Part shown: in pieces, positions 54,875 through 64,000 of the stretch
Numbering within the stretch: position 1 is the first letter of the stretch
Layout: every line of letters begins with the position of its first letter
Source of the DNA: an uncultured Piscirickettsiaceae bacterium
Lineage (GTDB): Bacteria; Pseudomonadota; Gammaproteobacteria; Methylococcales; Cycloclasticaceae
Direction: 5' to 3'
Assembly: GCA_913061075.1 (NCBI GenBank)
Contig: CAJXSK010000001.1
Location: forward strand, 186,001 to 250,000
DNA: 64,000 nt
Notes under the pieces: generated by a model
Database searches by the model: none
Told to the model about the DNA's origin: nothing
The model's input: the letters and a program-made list of their open reading frames with translations, nothing else
Position numbers and translations under genes: made by a program

Positions 54875-57484
54875 CTAAAGTAATCTTTTGATGAGTAAAT
54901 TTTGAAGTTTTTCTAAAACACGTTGGTCTGTAATCGGCTTATTGTCATTATTAGTAATAAAAAAGATATCTTCAGCTTGTGACCCTATTGTCGCGACTTT
55001 TGCATTACGGATATTGATGTCACACAGGCTAAAACACTCACCAATGGTTGATAAAACACCGGGTTTATCATGCGTGACAATTTCCATGATGGTGAATCTA
55101 TTGTTTGGGTCTATGCTGAATTTAACAGTTGTTTCAGTGTCAAAGTGTTTCGTTTGACGTGATTTGTGTCTATCGACAGATAATGAGGTGTTTTCTGGAT
55201 TAAGTATATTTTGCCTTAGAGTGTTTGCAATTGATTGCTCTCGAGATAAATCAGGTATAGGTTCGCCATTACTCTCGAGAACATGAAAGCTGACAAGGGC
55301 GATATTTTTATCAGTTGTAATGATACGGGCATCTAATATGTTTAGCCCTAATTGGTCAAGTGTTGCCGTACAAACGGCAAACATACCCCGTTGATCTTGC
55401 GAATACACAAATATTTCAGCGCCACCCCGTTGTGTTTGTGGGCGTATAAGTACCATAGGAATGTCATCATCAGAACAGGATGCAATGGATAATGTATGCC
55501 AGACGCTGTCATCTACTGAGAATCTTGAAAAGTAATCTTTATCGATACCGCTCCATATTTTATTAATTTGCTGATCACTTAATCCGTGTTCATTAAGTTT
55601 TAAGCGAGCCTCATGCTGCATATTTTGAGTTTCGTCTTGGTTGTCTACAGGTGAATCAAGACCGCGACGTAAAGCTCTTTGAGTATTGGTGTATAAATCT
55701 TTTAATAGGGTGGCTTTCCAATCATTCCATAAACTTGGGTTGGTGGCCTTCATGTCAGCAACTGTTAAAAGGTATAAGTAGTCAAGATACTCAAGGCTGC
55801 CAATTTTACTAGCAAACTTGTGGATAATTAATGGGTCATTAATGTCTTTTTTCTGCGCTGTCATCGACATGATTAAATGGTGCTCTACCACCCACCCAAC
55901 AAGTGTAGCGTCATATTCGTTATAGTTGTGTTGTTGGCAAAATTCTATTGCATCAACTTTCCCCAATGTAGCGTGATTTCCGCCACGACCTTTGGCGATA
56001 TCATGAAAAAGCCCAGCTAAATAAAGCAATTCTGGTTTTTGGATATGTTTATATACTTCGTTGCAATGAGGTAATTCTTCTTTATGTTTGTCTAGAGCAA
56101 AGCGGCGTAGGTTTCTCACCAAAAACAATGTGTGTTGGTCAACTGTATAGGCATGGAATAAATCGTATTGCATACGGCCAACAATATCTTTAAAAGCAGG
56201 AATGTAAGCACCTAAAACACCATAGCGGTTCATTCGCCTAAATTGATGGGTAATGCCATGCGGGTGACGAATGATGTCTAAAAATATTTTTTGTGCTTGT
56301 TTGTTTTGTCTAAAGTCAGTATCAATTAAATGTAGGTCTTCGCGAATTTGACGAATAGTCCCTGAGCGTACGCCTTCTATATTTGGAATCTTTTGTATTT
56401 TGAAGAAGATGTCGAGTAAGTCGGAAGGGTTGTTTTTGAAGGTGTCAGCGTGGGTGATTTCTATACCTTTGTTGACGACGCGAAAAGATTCGTTGATAGG
56501 TGTTATGTCAAACGTTTTGTTTTCCATCGCTTCGTTAAAAACTTGAAGTATCAACTCATTGATTCTTTCTAAATCCATGACCGTTTGATAATACAGTTGC
56601 ATGAAGCTTTCAACAGCAAGATTATTTTCGCCGTCTTCAAAATCAAACATAAGCGCCAGGTCTTTTTGATAGTCGAACAAAAGACGGTTTTCCGGTTTTT
56701 TTGCTAAAGAATGCAGGGCGAAACGAACTTGCCAAAGAAACTTTTGACCTTTAATTAACGCTCTGTATTCATTCTTAGTTAAGAAGGCATGGTTTACAAG
56801 CTTCCCTAAAGAGTTAGAGCCAAAGTAACGTTGTGTAATCCATTGTATGTTTTGAATATCACGTAAGCCCCCTGGCCCTTCTTTCATATCGGGTTCAAGG
56901 TTGTAGGCTGTGTCACCAAATTTTAAGTGTCGGGACGTTTGTTCTTTTACTTTCGCATGAAAAAAATCAACAGAGGGCCAAATATGTTCCGCGGATGTCT
57001 GTGCTTTCATCTCGTTGAATAAAGGTTCTGAGCCGGTTATTAAGCGTGATTCCATTAAGTTGGTTATGACGGTTATATCGTCTTTTGCTTGTTCTATGCA
57101 GTCCTCAATTGTTCGAACGCTAAGCCCGGGTTTAAGACCAATGTCCCATAAAAAAGTAGAAAACAGTTCGAGGCTTGATTTGTATTTTTCGAAGGATTCT
57201 TCCTCAAATATAATTAATAAATCTATATCCGAATAGGGGTGTAATTCTGCTCTACCGTAACCGCCGGTTGCTACAAGGGCTAAGCCGCTTAAATTTACGC
57301 CAATTATAGATCGCCAACAATCTGTGAGTACTTGATCGATATGGTTACTTCTGACTTCCAATAAATCTTCGATCCCATTCCCAGACTCAAAACGTTCATA
57401 AAATTTGATTTGGTGAGAGTGTAAATCTGCTTTAATCTGTTCTATTGACGGCAATATGTGATTTGGACTATTGAGCTCGCTCAC
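54875..57484 (-). CDS. glnD: PII uridylyltransferase / uridylyl-removing enzyme GlnD
   Basis: 869 residues. Nucleotidyltransferase motif GGYGRAELHPYSDIDLL (near 75-90), HD domain with HDIAKGRGGNHA (near 490), and two C-terminal ACT domains that sense glutamine. It modifies PII proteins to set nitrogen control. The start is GTG at 57484, two bases after the map stop, so it follows map in an operon. Confidence 0.96.
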   Translation of the reverse strand: MSELNSPNHILPSIEQIKADLHSHQIKFYERFESGNGIEDLLEVRSNHIDQVLTDCWRSIIGVNLSGLALVATGGYGRAELHPYSDIDLLIIFEEESFEKYKSSLELFSTFLWDIGLKPGLSVRTIEDCIEQAKDDITVITNLMESRLITGSEPLFNEMKAQTSAEHIWPSVDFFHAKVKEQTSRHLKFGDTAYNLEPDMKEGPGGLRDIQNIQWITQRYFGSNSLGKLVNHAFLTKNEYRALIKGQKFLWQVRFALHSLAKKPENRLLFDYQKDLALMFDFEDGENNLAVESFMQLYYQTVMDLERINELILQVFNEAMENKTFDITPINESFRVVNKGIEITHADTFKNNPSDLLDIFFKIQKIPNIEGVRSGTIRQIREDLHLIDTDFRQNKQAQKIFLDIIRHPHGITHQFRRMNRYGVLGAYIPAFKDIVGRMQYDLFHAYTVDQHTLFLVRNLRRFALDKHKEELPHCNEVYKHIQKPELLYLAGLFHDIAKGRGGNHATLGKVDAIEFCQQHNYNEYDATLVGWVVEHHLIMSMTAQKKDINDPLIIHKFASKIGSLEYLDYLYLLTVADMKATNPSLWNDWKATLLKDLYTNTQRALRRGLDSPVDNQDETQNMQHEARLKLNEHGLSDQQINKIWSGIDKDYFSRFSVDDSVWHTLSIASCSDDDIPMVLIRPQTQRGGAEIFVYSQDQRGMFAVCTATLDQLGLNILDARIITTDKNIALVSFHVLESNGEPIPDLSREQSIANTLRQNILNPENTSLSVDRHKSRQTKHFDTETTVKFSIDPNNRFTIMEIVTHDKPGVLSTIGECFSLCDINIRNAKVATIGSQAEDIFFITNNDNKPITDQRVLEKLQNLLIKRLL

Positions 57485-57486
57485 GG

Positions 57487-58284
57487 CTAAAAAATATCCG
57501 TTGGAATATGGTCGGCTTCAATAATTTCTTCTTCACGTAAGGTGAAAATTTCAAAGCCTGTCGCAGTGACGGCTAATGTGTGTTCAAACTGCGCGGAAAG
57601 CGTTCGATCTTTTGTAACCACCGTCCAATCATCGGATAACATTTTCACATGACGTTTGCCGGCGTTAACCATAGGTTCAATAGTGAAGGTCATGCCCTCT
57701 TCAAGAACAGTGCCCGTATCTGGTTTGCCATAATGCAATACTTGAGGGTCTTCGTGAAAGACTCGGCCAATGCCGTGGCCGCAATATTCACGAACAATAG
57801 AGTACTTTCTTCTTTCTGCATACTGTTGAATGGCATGACCTATGTCGCCTAACTTGGCACCGGGTTTTACCATGCTAATACCTAAATACATGGATTTTTG
57901 AGTGGTTTCTATTAAGCGTTTTGCCAAGATACTGGGCTGCCCAACAACAAACATTCTACTGGTATCACCATGGAACTCATCTTTTATAACAGTGATATCA
58001 ATATTAATAATATCGCCATTTTTAAGTTTTTTATGATTCGGAATACCGTGACACACTTGATGATTAACAGATGTACAAATAGATTTAGGGAAACCGTGAT
58101 AATTTAATGGAGCTGGTATGGTTTTTTGGATGTTAACCATATAATCATGGCAAATCTGATCAAGAGCTTCTGTGGTTACACCAGCAGTGACATGTTCTCC
58201 AATCATATCGAGTACATCAGCTGCTAATTTACCGGCTATGCGCATTTTCTCTAATTCTTCGGGCGTTTTAATATTGATGGCCAT
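57487..58284 (-). CDS. map: type I methionine aminopeptidase
   Basis: 265 residues, as in E. coli (264). Metal ligands are seen in NIDITV, the HGDTSRMF run, GHGIGRVFHE and TIEPMVN. Removes N-terminal Met from nascent proteins. Divergent from rpsB, as in many gammaproteobacteria. Confidence 0.97.
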   Translation of the reverse strand: MAINIKTPEELEKMRIAGKLAADVLDMIGEHVTAGVTTEALDQICHDYMVNIQKTIPAPLNYHGFPKSICTSVNHQVCHGIPNHKKLKNGDIINIDITVIKDEFHGDTSRMFVVGQPSILAKRLIETTQKSMYLGISMVKPGAKLGDIGHAIQQYAERRKYSIVREYCGHGIGRVFHEDPQVLHYGKPDTGTVLEEGMTFTIEPMVNAGKRHVKMLSDDWTVVTKDRTLSAQFEHTLAVTATGFEIFTLREEEIIEADHIPTDIF

Positions 58285-58339
58285 ATGATTCGCTTAAGTC
58301 TGTAGTAAGGGTTAAAATGAACGATTATACCGGTTTAAA

Positions 58340-58368
58340 TTGTCGTTATCATTGATATATGGTATAAA
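58340..58368 (+). promoter_or_regulatory. predicted promoter of rpsB
   Basis: TTGTCG, 17 bases, TATAAA, about 145 bases before the rpsB start. The long untranslated leader that follows agrees with a regulatory leader. Confidence 0.6.
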
Positions 58369-58374
58369 GCATCG

Positions 58375-58512
58375 CCGATTTTGGCACAACGATCACATGC
58401 ATCAGCACATCCGGTAGGGTGCTTGAGAAATCAGGTTACCGTTTGGGATGCTTGGTAGTTTACAACCCGAGTCTTTTCAGTAAAGCTGAAAGGCTATAAC
58501 AATAGGAAAAAT
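58375..58512 (+). ncRNA. rpsB leader (S2 autoregulatory RNA element)
   Basis: Untranslated leader with GGTAGGGTGCTTGAGAAATC and GGGATGCTTGG blocks and several short hairpins, one just before the AGGAAAA ribosome site. Gammaproteobacterial rpsB leaders are known to bind S2 and repress rpsB-tsf. Assigned by place and these blocks, not by a covariance search. Confidence 0.6.
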
Positions 58513-59313
58513 ATGTCTAATATAACAATGCGCGAAATGCTTGAAGCTGGTGTACATTTTGGTCACCAAACAAGATACTGGAACCCTAGAATGGCCCCTT
58601 ACATATTTGGTGAGCGTGGCAAAATACATATCATTAACTTAGAAAAAACATTACCTTTATTTAATGATGCATTAAATTTCATTAATAATTTAGCGGCTAA
58701 AAAAGGCACTATATTATTTGTAGGAACAAAGAAATCTGCGCGTAAAACAGTTTCTACTGAAGCAAAACGTTGCAATATGCCATTTGTTGATCACCGCTGG
58801 TTAGGTGGTATGTTGACTAACTTTGGTACGATTAAAAAATCTATCAATAGACTTAAAGAGCTTGAAACAATGCGTGAAGACGGTAGCTTAAATCGTTTTA
58901 GCAAAAAAGAAGGCCTTAAGTTTATGCGTCAACTAGAAAAGCTAGAACGTAGCGTTGGCGGTATTAAAGAATTGAAAGGCCCACCTGATGCAATTTTTGT
59001 ATTAGACGTAGGCTATGAAAAAATTGCTGTAAAAGAAGCAAAAAAACTGGGTATTCCAGTTATTGGTATTGTTGATTCAAATAACAAACCTGATCTAATA
59101 GATTACGTTATTCCTGGTAATGATGATTCTATTCGTGCATTGACGTTGTACTGTCAAAGTGTTGCAGGTTCAATTCTTGAAGGTAAAGCGAGTATTATTA
59201 AGGAACTAATTAGCGATAAAGAAGTAGCTAAGGCCGTTTCAAAGAAGCCAAGCAAACCAGCAGTAAAAGTAGAAAAGAAAGTAAAAGCTGAACCTGCCGC
59301 AACAAAAGATTAA
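58513..59313 (+). CDS. rpsB: 30S ribosomal protein S2
   Basis: 266 residues. Opening [20 protein letters not shown] is diagnostic, and [14 protein letters not shown] is also conserved. The last 35 residues are a Lys/Ala/Pro-rich tail, so the protein is longer than E. coli S2 (241). Confidence 0.98.
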   Translation: MSNITMREMLEAGVHFGHQTRYWNPRMAPYIFGERGKIHIINLEKTLPLFNDALNFINNLAAKKGTILFVGTKKSARKTVSTEAKRCNMPFVDHRWLGGMLTNFGTIKKSINRLKELETMREDGSLNRFSKKEGLKFMRQLEKLERSVGGIKELKGPPDAIFVLDVGYEKIAVKEAKKLGIPVIGIVDSNNKPDLIDYVIPGNDDSIRALTLYCQSVAGSILEGKASIIKELISDKEVAKAVSKKPSKPAVKVEKKVKAEPAATKD

Positions 59314-59335
59314 GCACTACTTTTTAAAAAGTATA

Positions 59336-59360
59336 AACGCCTCCGATTGGGGGCGTTTTT
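59336..59360 (+). terminator. intrinsic (attenuating) terminator between rpsB and tsf
   Basis: AACGCCTCC pairs with GGGGGCGTT around a GATT loop, followed by a T run. It would lower tsf transcription relative to rpsB, as known in E. coli. Confidence 0.8.
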
Positions 59361-59452
59361 ATAAAGACTAACAAAGTGGCGATGGTGCTGCTTTCAATAA
59401 AGCTTATATCCTTCGGGTATAAATTACAGATAATAGAAATAGAGGCAAAGAA

Positions 59453-60337
59453 ATGAGCATAACAGCTGCAATGGTGAAAGAATTACGTGAAAGAACAGGC
59501 TCCGGCATGATGGAGTGCAAAAAAGCGTTGGTTGAAACAGAAGGTGACTTGGAGCTGGCGATTGAAAACATGCGTAAATCGGGCATGGCAAAAGCAGATA
59601 AAAAAGCGGGCCGTATTGCTGCAGAAGGTCTTATAGCCATTGCAACGTCAGGTGATGGTTCTAAAACATCAGTTGTTGAAATAAACAGCGAAACTGACTT
59701 CGTGTCGAAGGGTGATGATTTCATCAACTTTACTCAAGCTGTTGCAAATACAGTTGTTAATAATGATGTTGCGAGTGTTGAATTATTAAATGCTGCTCAA
59801 GTAACTGGTGAGTCGGTTTCTGTTGACGATAAACGTCGTGAGTTAATTGCTAAAGTAGGCGAAAATATTAATGTAAGGCGTTTTAAAACAATTGAAACGA
59901 GTGGAACAATTGTTGGTTCTTATAAGCACGGTATTAAAATTGGTGTTCTAGTGGAGCTTGAAGGTGGAAGTGTTGAGTTGGCGAAAGATATAGCGATGCA
60001 TATTGCGGCTATTAAACCAATATGCATTTCTGAAGAGGAAGTACCTGCTGAGGAAATTGAGAAAGAAAAAGAAATCTTCAAAAGCCAAGCTGCTGAAAGT
60101 GGCAAGCCAGCAGAAATCATCGAAAAAATGATTGTTGGAAAAGTTAAAAAATTCTTGAAAAGTGTTACCTTACTTGGCCAGCCTTTCGTTAAAGATGGCG
60201 ATGTGACAGTTGAGCAGTTGCTGAAGGCAAACAATGCATCAGTTAAATCATTCGTGCGTTTTGAAGTAGGCGAAGGTATTGAGAAAAAAGAAGAGGATTT
60301 TGCAGCTGAAGTGATGGCTCAAGTACGAGGCGAATAA
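59453..60337 (+). CDS. tsf: elongation factor Ts
   Basis: 294 residues. [20 protein letters not shown] is the N-terminal signature, followed by [12 protein letters not shown]. Nucleotide exchange factor for EF-Tu. AGAGGCAAAG lies before the ATG; 116 bases past the terminator. Confidence 0.98.
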   Translation: MSITAAMVKELRERTGSGMMECKKALVETEGDLELAIENMRKSGMAKADKKAGRIAAEGLIAIATSGDGSKTSVVEINSETDFVSKGDDFINFTQAVANTVVNNDVASVELLNAAQVTGESVSVDDKRRELIAKVGENINVRRFKTIETSGTIVGSYKHGIKIGVLVELEGGSVELAKDIAMHIAAIKPICISEEEVPAEEIEKEKEIFKSQAAESGKPAEIIEKMIVGKVKKFLKSVTLLGQPFVKDGDVTVEQLLKANNASVKSFVRFEVGEGIEKKEEDFAAEVMAQVRGE

Positions 60338-60340
60338 TAA

Positions 60341-61054
60341 ATGACAAAACTAGCGTATAAGCGGATACTGCTAAAACTAAGCGGAGAAGCCCTTATGGGT
60401 GACTCTGACGGTGGTATTGATGGGGCAACAGTTCTTCGATTAGCCGAGGAAGTCAAAGAGCTCTGTGATTTAGGCGTTGAAGTTGGTCTGGTTATTGGTG
60501 GTGGTAATATTTTACGTGGGTCTGAGGTGGCGTCTGATGTTCTAGGGCGTGTTACTAGTGATCATATGGGGATGTTGGCGACAGTGATTAATGCACTGGC
60601 GATGCAAGACTCACTAGAGTCACTAGGCCAGTCAGTAAGAGTCATGTCTGCACTGCAAATTAATCAGATTTGTGAAGATTTTAAGCGACGCAGGGCGATA
60701 CGCCATATGGAAAAAGGCCGTGTCGTTATTTTTGCAGCGGGTACAGGTAACCCATTCTTTACGACCGATTCAGCTGCAAGCCTAAGAGGCATTGAAGTTG
60801 ATGTGGACTTGCTCATCAAGGCAACAAAAGTGGACGGCGTGTATTCGGATGACCCCATGACCAATCCGGACGCTGAGTTTTATCCTTCAATTAGTTTTGA
60901 CGATGCAATTGATAAGCGTTTGAATGTGATGGATGCTACAGCGTTAGTGCTTTGTCGGGATCACCAATTGAAACTACGCGTTGTTAACATTTTCGACAAA
61001 GGCGCGATTAAACGTGTTGTTGGCGGTGAAGATATCGGGACACTTGTCCAATAA
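60341..61054 (+). CDS. pyrH: uridylate kinase (UMP kinase)
   Basis: 237 residues. [12 protein letters not shown] at the start, GGGNILRG, and [13 protein letters not shown] are family marks. Phosphorylates UMP in pyrimidine synthesis. It follows tsf by 3 bases. Confidence 0.98.
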   Translation: MTKLAYKRILLKLSGEALMGDSDGGIDGATVLRLAEEVKELCDLGVEVGLVIGGGNILRGSEVASDVLGRVTSDHMGMLATVINALAMQDSLESLGQSVRVMSALQINQICEDFKRRRAIRHMEKGRVVIFAAGTGNPFFTTDSAASLRGIEVDVDLLIKATKVDGVYSDDPMTNPDAEFYPSISFDDAIDKRLNVMDATALVLCRDHQLKLRVVNIFDKGAIKRVVGGEDIGTLVQ

Positions 61055-61070
61055 TTATACAGAGAAAACT

Positions 61071-61628
61071 ATGATTGAAGATATTGAAAAAGATTCAAAT
61101 GTTCGTATGAGAAAGTCGGTAGAGGCTTTTCAAAAAGCGTTAACGAAAATCCGTACGGGGCGTGCACATCCTAGTTTATTGGAAGATATCGTTGTTTCAT
61201 ATTACGACGTAGATACGCCGCTTAATCAAGTCGCGACGGTTAATATTGAAGATGCGAGAACATTGTCAATAATGCCATGGGAAGCAACGATGATTGGGCC
61301 TGTAGAAAAGGCAATAATGAAGGCTGATCTTGGTTTGAACCCAGTTACTGCTGGCAATGTTATTCGTGTGCCTATGCCACCTTTAACAGAAGAAAGGCGT
61401 AAAGACTTGGTAAAAGTTGTTCGTAATGAAGCGGAGAATGCGAAAATTGCTATTCGTAATATTCGACGTGATGCTAATTCAGAATGTAAAGAAGCGCTTA
61501 AAGAAAAAATGATCACTGAAGACGAGTTGCGTACTGGTGAAGACAAAATCCAAAAAATCACTGATCTTCAAGTTAGAGAAGTCGATAAGCTTTTAGAGGT
61601 CAAAGAAAAAGATTTAATGTCAATGTAG
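61071..61628 (+). CDS. frr: ribosome recycling factor
   Basis: 185 residues, the E. coli length. I use the ATG at 61071; the open frame upstream lies inside pyr[14 protein letters not shown] and the late [20 protein letters not shown] are typical. Releases ribosomes after termination, with EF-G. Confidence 0.98.
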   Translation: MIEDIEKDSNVRMRKSVEAFQKALTKIRTGRAHPSLLEDIVVSYYDVDTPLNQVATVNIEDARTLSIMPWEATMIGPVEKAIMKADLGLNPVTAGNVIRVPMPPLTEERRKDLVKVVRNEAENAKIAIRNIRRDANSECKEALKEKMITEDELRTGEDKIQKITDLQVREVDKLLEVKEKDLMSM

Positions 61629-61708
61629 TTAGAGTTAACGACCTATAGTTAATCGCTATGATTGAACTTAAGAACTTTATTCTACTTTGATACTAAAAGG
61701 AATTTACT

Positions 61709-62467
61709 TTGTCAAAGAGCAGTATTAACCCTAATATCCCGCGTCACATAGCCATTATTATGGATGGTAATGGTCGTTGGGCAACTAACAAAGGTAAATC
61801 AAGAACCTTTGGACATAAGGCGGGTGTGGGGGCTTTAAAGAAAACAATAGAATCGTGTGTTTCCAAAAACGTTAACGTATTAACTGTATTCGCCTTTAGT
61901 AGTGAAAATTGGCAACGGCCTCGCAAAGAGGTTGATGTGTTGATGGCGCTTTTTGCATCGACATTAGATTCCCAAGTAAAAAAACTGCATAAAAACAATA
62001 TCTGTTTGAAGATTATTGGTGATACAACAGCATTCTCTGTTTCTTTACAAAAGAGAATTATCAAGGCGCAAACGCTTACCGAAAACAATACTGGTTTGAC
62101 ATTAGTCATTGCGGCTAATTACGGTGGCAAATGGGATGTAGAGCAAGCAGCACAAGCGATGCTTGATGCGTCTCATCATCAAAAGCTCGATCAGGCGCAA
62201 TATGCTGATTTAAATATTAATGATTTTTTGAGTACGGCCGGTATTATTGAACCAGATTTATTTATTCGGACAGGTGGTGATCACCGAATCAGTAATTTCT
62301 TATTATGGCAACTAGCGTATTGTGAATTATATTTCACGGATGTTTTATGGCCTGATTTTGATGAGAGTGAGTTTGATTTGGCTATTCAAGATTTTTCTAA
62401 CAGGCAACGAAGGTTTGGCAAAACAGGTGAGCAAGTTACAGATAAAGCCACGTCTAATAAGTCGTAA
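61709..62467 (+). CDS. uppS: undecaprenyl diphosphate synthase
   Basis: 252 residues. IIMDGNGRWAT holds the catalytic Asp; FIRTGGDHRISNFLLWQ is the second signature. Makes the C55 lipid carrier for wall synthesis. Start codon is TTG at 61709 with AAAAGGAA 8 bases upstream; no in-frame ATG precedes the conserved N-terminus. Confidence 0.96.
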   Translation: MSKSSINPNIPRHIAIIMDGNGRWATNKGKSRTFGHKAGVGALKKTIESCVSKNVNVLTVFAFSSENWQRPRKEVDVLMALFASTLDSQVKKLHKNNICLKIIGDTTAFSVSLQKRIIKAQTLTENNTGLTLVIAANYGGKWDVEQAAQAMLDASHHQKLDQAQYADLNINDFLSTAGIIEPDLFIRTGGDHRISNFLLWQLAYCELYFTDVLWPDFDESEFDLAIQDFSNRQRRFGKTGEQVTDKATSNKS

Positions 62468-62509
62468 ACTAATTAGTATATAGTCACTAAATTTCTTTAA
62501 AATAATATA

Positions 62510-63331
62510 ATGAATTCTTTAGTCAAAAGGTTAATAACGGCAGCACTTCTTATTCCTGTCGTTATTTGGCTGGTTTTATATTCAACTGACATTACCTTCT
62601 TGAGTGTATTAAGTGTGATTGTTTTTATTGGCGCGTACGAATGGGCCTCACTATCTGGAATCAAAAATAGGTTATTAAAAGCACTCTACTCTGTTACATG
62701 TTTGCTGATAGCGGTTGCGAGCGTTTATTTAAGTACTGAATCACATCAATTGATCATGTATCTTATGCTAGGGTTTTGGTTAATAACCGTTGCCATGCTT
62801 ATTACTATCCCAAATGTGTTGATGGGGGTTAACGCTAACGTTGTAACACTATCTTTATTAGGTGCCGTTATAATTAGTTCGACTTGGCTTTCTTTGTATT
62901 TACTTCGCATTAGCTTTACGGACGGTAATTCATTATTAATGTATCTATTATTGTTAATATGGATTGCGGATAGTGGTGCATACTTTGCTGGTAGGGCGTT
63001 TGGTAAACATAAGCTTGCACCTGCGATTAGTCCGGGGAAATCAATTGAAGGTGTTTTAGGCGGCCTAATAGCTTGTTTTATTTTTAGTTACTTTGCCTTG
63101 GAATATATAGGCTATTCTTCCTCAGTGGTTTTCTTAGCTATTTCTTTAACAGTTGCTTTTGTGTCAGTTTATGGTGATCTTTTTGAAAGTTTAATGAAAC
63201 GAAAAGCTGGTGTAAAAGATAGTGGTTCTATACTGCCGGGACATGGTGGTGTGCTAGATAGGCTCGATAGCCTCATCGCAGCGGGCCCTTTCTTTGTTGC
63301 ATGCCTTTACCTTTTTGTTCACCAATTATGA
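62510..63331 (+). CDS. cdsA: phosphatidate cytidylyltransferase
   Basis: 273 residues with about eight transmembrane helices. The C-terminal signature [19 protein letters not shown] is present. Makes CDP-diacylglycerol, the precursor of all phospholipids. Its stop overlaps the dxr start (ATGA). Confidence 0.96.
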   Translation: MNSLVKRLITAALLIPVVIWLVLYSTDITFLSVLSVIVFIGAYEWASLSGIKNRLLKALYSVTCLLIAVASVYLSTESHQLIMYLMLGFWLITVAMLITIPNVLMGVNANVVTLSLLGAVIISSTWLSLYLLRISFTDGNSLLMYLLLLIWIADSGAYFAGRAFGKHKLAPAISPGKSIEGVLGGLIACFIFSYFALEYIGYSSSVVFLAISLTVAFVSVYGDLFESLMKRKAGVKDSGSILPGHGGVLDRLDSLIAAGPFFVACLYLFVHQL

Positions 63332-64000
63332 AAGGAGTCTGCATTTTAGGCTCTACCGGTTCTATTGGGGTTAGTACGTTAGACGTATTACGTTTAAACA
63401 AAGATTTATATGATGTAATCGCTTTAACGGCTCACAAAAACATAAATCGATTGTATCTTCAATGTATTGAATTCAACCCGTTATACGCTGTTATTTCAGA
63501 CGAGAACTTGGCAAAACAGCTGTCTATAAAACTAAAAGACGTTGCTTCTAGGACGACTGTATTATCTGGGCAACAAGCTTTATGTGATGTGGTGAAGTTG
63601 TCGGATGTAAATATTGTTGTCGCAGCCATTGTTGGCGCAGCAGGATTGTTGCCGTGCTTAAGTGCAGCTGAATCTGGAAAGAGAATCTTGTTAGCAAATA
63701 AAGAAGCCCTGGTCGTATCTGGTGAGCTTTTTATGGACACGGTTAAATCTAATGGCGCTGAGTTGTTGCCTCTGGATAGTGAACATAATGCGCTTTTTCA
63801 ATGTATGCCAAGTGGTTATTTAACAGGGCAAAAAGCGGACGGTGTTCAAAAGTTAATATTAACAGCATCTGGCGGGCCTTTTTTAAATACAAGTATTGAT
63901 GATTTGAAAAGTGTGACACCTGAACAAGCTTGTGCCCACCCAAATTGGTCAATGGGTAAAAAAATATCCGTAGATTCTGCAACGATGTTGAATAAGGGCC
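63328..64000 (+). CDS. dxr: 1-deoxy-D-xylulose 5-phosphate reductoisomerase (partial, 3' end off window)
   Basis: 224 codons are visible; the gene runs off the right edge. The NADPH motif ILGSTGSIG follows the start, then [11 protein letters not shown] and LDSEHNA (catalytic metal region), so it is Dxr/IspC of the MEP pathway. It is normally about 390-400 residues. ATGA overlap with cdsA. Confidence 0.96.
   Translation, partial: MKGVCILGSTGSIGVSTLDVLRLNKDLYDVIALTAHKNINRLYLQCIEFNPLYAVISDENLAKQLSIKLKDVASRTTVLSGQQALCDVVKLSDVNIVVAAIVGAAGLLPCLSAAESGKRILLANKEALVVSGELFMDTVKSNGAELLPLDSEHNALFQCMPSGYLTGQKADGVQKLILTASGGPFLNTSIDDLKSVTPEQACAHPNWSMGKKISVDSATMLNKG

Noticed and set aside
1-64000. CRISPR arrays, tRNA or rRNA genes, prophage or intact insertion sequences
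   Set aside because: None seen on reading; no regularly spaced repeats, no cloverleaf-like TTCGA loops with CCA ends, and no transposase or phage proteins.

Overview
The window reads as a chromosomal segment of an aerobic, AT-leaning gammaproteobacterium (GC looks like the low 40s by eye, not computed). Support for the class comes from rapA, yaaA, zntB, the ydbH-ynbE-ydbL trio, the glnD-map / rpsB-tsf-pyrH-frr-uppS-cdsA-dxr order and the leader RNA before rpsB. Arsenosugar, photolyase and singlet-oxygen-response genes would suit a sunlit marine habitat, but the genus cannot be fixed from sequence alone. No rRNA, tRNA, CRISPR, phage or intact insertion sequence was seen.

Layout. 0-9.2 kb: rapA, a periplasmic metallo-beta-lactamase-fold hydrolase, yaaA, small envelope proteins (including a DUF411 lipoprotein), a hydrolase-OsmC fusion, a thioredoxin-like protein, and a cytidylyltransferase / CDP-alcohol phosphatidyltransferase pair that may build a polar lipid headgroup. 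9.2-13.5 kb: a gene-free stretch of about 500 bases, a ZntB/CorA-type transporter, a mechanosensitive channel gene broken by one in-frame TAA, and a DUF3010 gene.

13.6-30.2 kb is a photo-oxidative stress island. An ECF sigma factor and its ChrR-type zinc/cupin anti-sigma factor are read leftward, with a chalcone-isomerase-like gene. Rightward runs a lipid-remodelling operon: DUF3833 lipoprotein, acyl desaturase, NTF2-like protein, SDR, FAD oxidoreductase, DUF1365, cyclopropane-fatty-acid-synthase-like methyltransferase, DUF2878. The two units leave a strikingly symmetric pair of promoters at 15608-15671. A converging leftward series (DUF523/DUF1722, MerR-type regulator, DNA photolyase, lipocalin, Old Yellow Enzyme, then PsiE and CbiX/SirB-like proteins) starts at a palindrome at 28168-28191 that fits the operator form reported for LitR/PplR light regulators. 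A TIGR01777 epimerase and ferrochelatase diverge from it.

30.2-31.7 kb holds two integron gene cassettes without an integrase: a GIY-YIG/DUF4357 protein and a lipoprotein. Their attC-like sites and cassette 5' ends fit the recombination rules. About 480 bases of gene-free, inverted-repeat-rich DNA follow.

32-54.9 kb: a BaiN/HI0933 flavoprotein; a MoxR-Bat operon (MoxR, DUF58, DUF4381, BatA, a BatB-BatC fusion, BatD); ydbH-ynbE-ydbL for lipid transport between the membranes; an AddB/AddA-like nuclease-helicase pair; then a VTT-domain/MerA-like flavoprotein and an arsenosugar set (ArsS, ArsM-like, glycosyltransferase), nearly all overlapping. 54.9-64 kb: glnD and map leftward, then the conserved rpsB-to-dxr translation and isoprenoid/lipid block; dxr is cut by the window end.
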